From positions 1 through 7,887 of the forward strand of contig DPCD01000116.1 in NCBI GenBank assembly GCA_003516765.1: 7,887 nucleotides of DNA, read 5' to 3'. The position numbers were made by a program, and so were the translations under genes. The stretch comes from Clostridiales bacterium (lineage in GTDB: Bacteria; Bacillota; Clostridia; Oscillospirales; Oscillospiraceae). Each line of letters opens with the position of its first letter. Positions within the stretch are counted from its first letter, which is position 1. Below the pieces are notes generated by a model, which was not told the DNA's origin, did not search any database, and worked only from the letters and a program-made list of their open reading frames with translations. Shown here piece after piece: positions 6,152 to 7,887 of the stretch.

Positions 6152-7165
6152 TTACTTCTTTGCGATGTACTTCCGGATATCGAGCGCAACGGCAGTCACG
6201 ATGACGATGCCCTGCACCATGTAGTTGTAGTACGGGTTGACGCCGAGGAACTGCAGCACGATCTTCAGAAACTCGAACACCAGAACGCCGACCAGAACGC
6301 CGCCGATGGTGCCGATGCCGCCGGTGGTGGAAACGCCGCCGATGGTGCAGCCTGCAATGGCTTCGAGCTCATAGCCGTTGCCCATGGAGGCGGATGCGCC
6401 GCCGGACTTCGCAGCCAGCAGGTAGCCAGCCATGGCGTACATGATACCAGCGGTCATGTAGATCAGAATCTTTGCCTTCTTGGTGTTGACGCCGGAGACC
6501 TCCGCCGCGATCTCGTTGCCGCCGATGGCGTACATGTACTTGCCGTGGCAGGTCTTGTTATACAGGAACCAGAAGAACAGACCGAACAGCACTGCCACAA
6601 ACAGCAGATACGGCAGGTAGAAGCCTTTGGGGTCGCCGATGCAGCCGTTAATGAGATTGTTGTAGGACTCCTGGAAGCCGCCGATCGGCTGTGCGTCGGT
6701 GAAGACCAGGGAAATGCCGTAGATGATGGTCTGCGTGCCGAGCGTTGCGATGAAGGGTGGCACGTTGAGGAAGGCAATGATCAAGCCGTTCAGCAGACCG
6801 AACACCGCGCCGATTGCCAGCACGATCAGCAGCACCACACCCATGTTCATCTCGGGCATATTCGGGAAGAGTCTGCCGGCGTAGTTGGCTCTCTGCAGCA
6901 GAACGCCCGCAAGGCACGCGGCAAAGCCAACCTGACGACCGGCGGACAGGTCGGTGCCCTTGGTGATCAGGCAGCCGGAGACGCCGAGTGCAATCAGGAA
7001 GCGGACTGCAGTGTTGCTGGCGAGGTTGCCGAAGTTTCTCCAGGAGAAGAAGTTATCCTTCGTGAAGCCGACAATGATGCCGACAACAACCAGAAGAACG
7101 ACGATCGGGTTCGATTTTACGGTTTTCCAAAACTTTTGAGCAGGGCTCAGTTTGACATTCTCCAT
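6152..7165 (-). CDS. mglC: Galactose/methyl-galactoside ABC transporter permease
   Basis: Inner-membrane permease of a carbohydrate (CUT2-type) ABC importer; pairs with MglA and a periplasmic-type, here lipid-anchored, binding protein MglB not in the window. The 337 residues match E. coli MglC (336). Hydrophobic spans are visible at about residues 20-34, 53-68, 78-91, 108-134, 137-155, 183-202, 232-253, 264-280, 284-305 and 314-330. MglC-like blocks are TKGTDLSAGRQVG (68-80), the cytoplasmic loop AIGGNEIAAEVSGVN (213-227), ELEAIAGCTIGGVS (266-279) and FLGVNPYYNYMVQG (306-319). The TDLSAGRQVG block and the C-terminal VALDIRKYIAKK resemble MglC rather than RbsC or XylH, so galactose-type sugars are the likely load. 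ATG 7165 follows AGGAGG (7174-7179) by 8 nt and lies 17 nt after the mglA stop, so the two genes are in one transcript. Confidence 0.94.
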   Translation of the reverse strand: MENVKLSPAQKFWKTVKSNPIVVLLVVVGIIVGFTKDNFFSWRNFGNLASNTAVRFLIALGVSGCLITKGTDLSAGRQVGFAACLAGVLLQRANYAGRLFPNMPEMNMGVVLLIVLAIGAVFGLLNGLIIAFLNVPPFIATLGTQTIIYGISLVFTDAQPIGGFQESYNNLINGCIGDPKGFYLPYLLFVAVLFGLFFWFLYNKTCHGKYMYAIGGNEIAAEVSGVNTKKAKILIYMTAGIMYAMAGYLLAAKSGGASASMGNGYELEAIAGCTIGGVSTTGGIGTIGGVLVGVLVFEFLKIVLQFLGVNPYYNYMVQGIVIVTAVALDIRKYIAKK

Positions 7166-7182
7166 TTTTTCTTCCTCCTATC

Positions 7183-7887
7183 TTACGAGAACTGCGTGGC
7201 AAGACTCATGACCGACTCCTGCGTTGCGTCCTGACTGTCGATGAAGCCCGTAACCTTGCCGTCGCACATGACCATGATGCGGTCGGACATGCCGATCAGC
7301 TCGCCCATTTCACTGGAAATCATGATGATGGACTTGCCCTGCTTTGCAAGCTCGGCAATGATGCAGTAGATTTCGTACTTTGCGCCGACGTCGATGCCGC
7401 GCGTCGGCTCGTCGAGAATCAGAACCTCGGGGTCGTTCGCCAGCCAGCGTCCGATCAGCACCTTCTGCTGGTTGCCGCCGGAGAGCGACTGAATGAGCGT
7501 CTTGCTCGACGGGGTCTTGATGTTCATCTTCTGCACGTTGTCCTGCACCAGCTGCTCGATTTTTTTGCTGTTGAGCATGATGCCGCCGTCCACGTACTTT
7601 TTGAGCGACGCGATCGAAATGTTATCGGCAACGGACAGCACGCCCATGATACCGCTCTGCCGCCGGTCCTCGGTCAGCATCGCGACGCCCTGATCGATGG
7701 CGTCCTTCGGGCGGTTGATTTTCAGTTCCTTGCCGTGGAAGGTTATCTTGCCGGTCGTATGCGACCGCGTGCCGAAAATGCCCTCCATCAGCTCCGTGCG
7801 CTGCGCACCGACCAGACCGCCGACGCCGAGGATTTCGCCCTTGCGCAGCTCGAACGACACGTTGCGGAAGCTCTTGGGGTTGATGGA
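7183..7887 (-). CDS. mglA: Galactose/methyl-galactoside import ATP-binding protein, C-terminal half (cut by window edge)
   Basis: ATPase subunit energising MglC-mediated sugar import. Only the last 234 residues are seen; full MglA proteins have about 500 with two ATPase domains, and this is the second. The reading frame continues without a stop to 7887; the in-frame GTG at 7860 is an internal Val, since the nine preceding codons fit the family. Visible motifs (fragment numbering) are a degenerate Walker A, GGLVGAQRTEL (about 23-33), with Gln where some MglA proteins have Lys; the signature LSGGNQQ (135-141); Walker B with D-loop, VLILDEPTRGID (155-166); and SSEMGELIGMSDRI (191-204) in the switch region, with Ser in place of the usual His, as is normal for the second domain of sugar importers. 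TRGIDVGAKYEIY and the C-terminal pattern match MglA. The first domain, mglB and the operon promoter should lie beyond the right edge. Confidence 0.93.
   Translation of the reverse strand, partial: SINPKSFRNVSFELRKGEILGVGGLVGAQRTELMEGIFGTRSHTTGKITFHGKELKINRPKDAIDQGVAMLTEDRRQSGIMGVLSVADNISIASLKKYVDGGIMLNSKKIEQLVQDNVQKMNIKTPSSKTLIQSLSGGNQQKVLIGRWLANDPEVLILDEPTRGIDVGAKYEIYCIIAELAKQGKSIIMISSEMGELIGMSDRIMVMCDGKVTGFIDSQDATQESVMSLATQFS

Noticed and set aside
6545..7234. Open frame of 229 codons on the + strand opposite mglC
   Set aside because: It is antisense to mglC and its hydrophilic, His/Gln/Asp-rich composition is what complemented membrane-protein codons give.

Overview
This 7.9-kb window looks like the chromosome of a gut-type Clostridia bacterium, probably Oscillospiraceae/Ruminococcaceae. 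That placement is inferred from GC-rich coding sequence with G/C-rich third positions, AGGAG-type ribosome binding sites, a sigma-A-like promoter in an AT-rich island, and proteins of Firmicute type (a multi-membrane-span histidine kinase, a class II GalT). No phage, insertion sequence, CRISPR, tRNA or rRNA signal was seen. Coding density is high, and no gene-free stretch exceeds about 150 bases.

Layout: (1) Positions 1-1356, + strand: the 3' part of a sensor histidine kinase whose start lies upstream, closed by a strong hairpin terminator. (2) Positions 1435-3577, + strand: a compact pseudouridine catabolism operon with its own promoter. A winged-helix/PfkB fusion (psuK) is joined to psuG by an ATGA overlap and followed by a second terminator. 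(3) Positions 3577-7887, - strand, converging on the psu operon: galactose uptake and Leloir-pathway genes in transcription order mglA (3' half only), mglC, galE, galT. A perfect hairpin plus T-run sits between mglC and galE, only 18 nt before the galE start. The galE and galT genes overlap by 17 nt.

How the genes work together: PsuK phosphorylates pseudouridine to pseudouridine 5'-phosphate, and PsuG splits that into uracil and ribose 5-phosphate, so the operon salvages a modified nucleoside. Its kinase carries an N-terminal DNA-binding domain, and an imperfect palindrome lies at the expected transcription start, which suggests self-regulation (inference). MglA and MglC import galactose or methyl-galactoside together with a binding protein that should be encoded upstream, outside the window. 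GalT and GalE then exchange and epimerise the sugar at the UDP level. No galactokinase is visible here.

Most of the window is ordinary, well-known metabolism. The points most worth a second look are the kinase-regulator fusion with its candidate operator and the terminator-like element inside the mgl-gal gene cluster. I see no convincing undescribed system.
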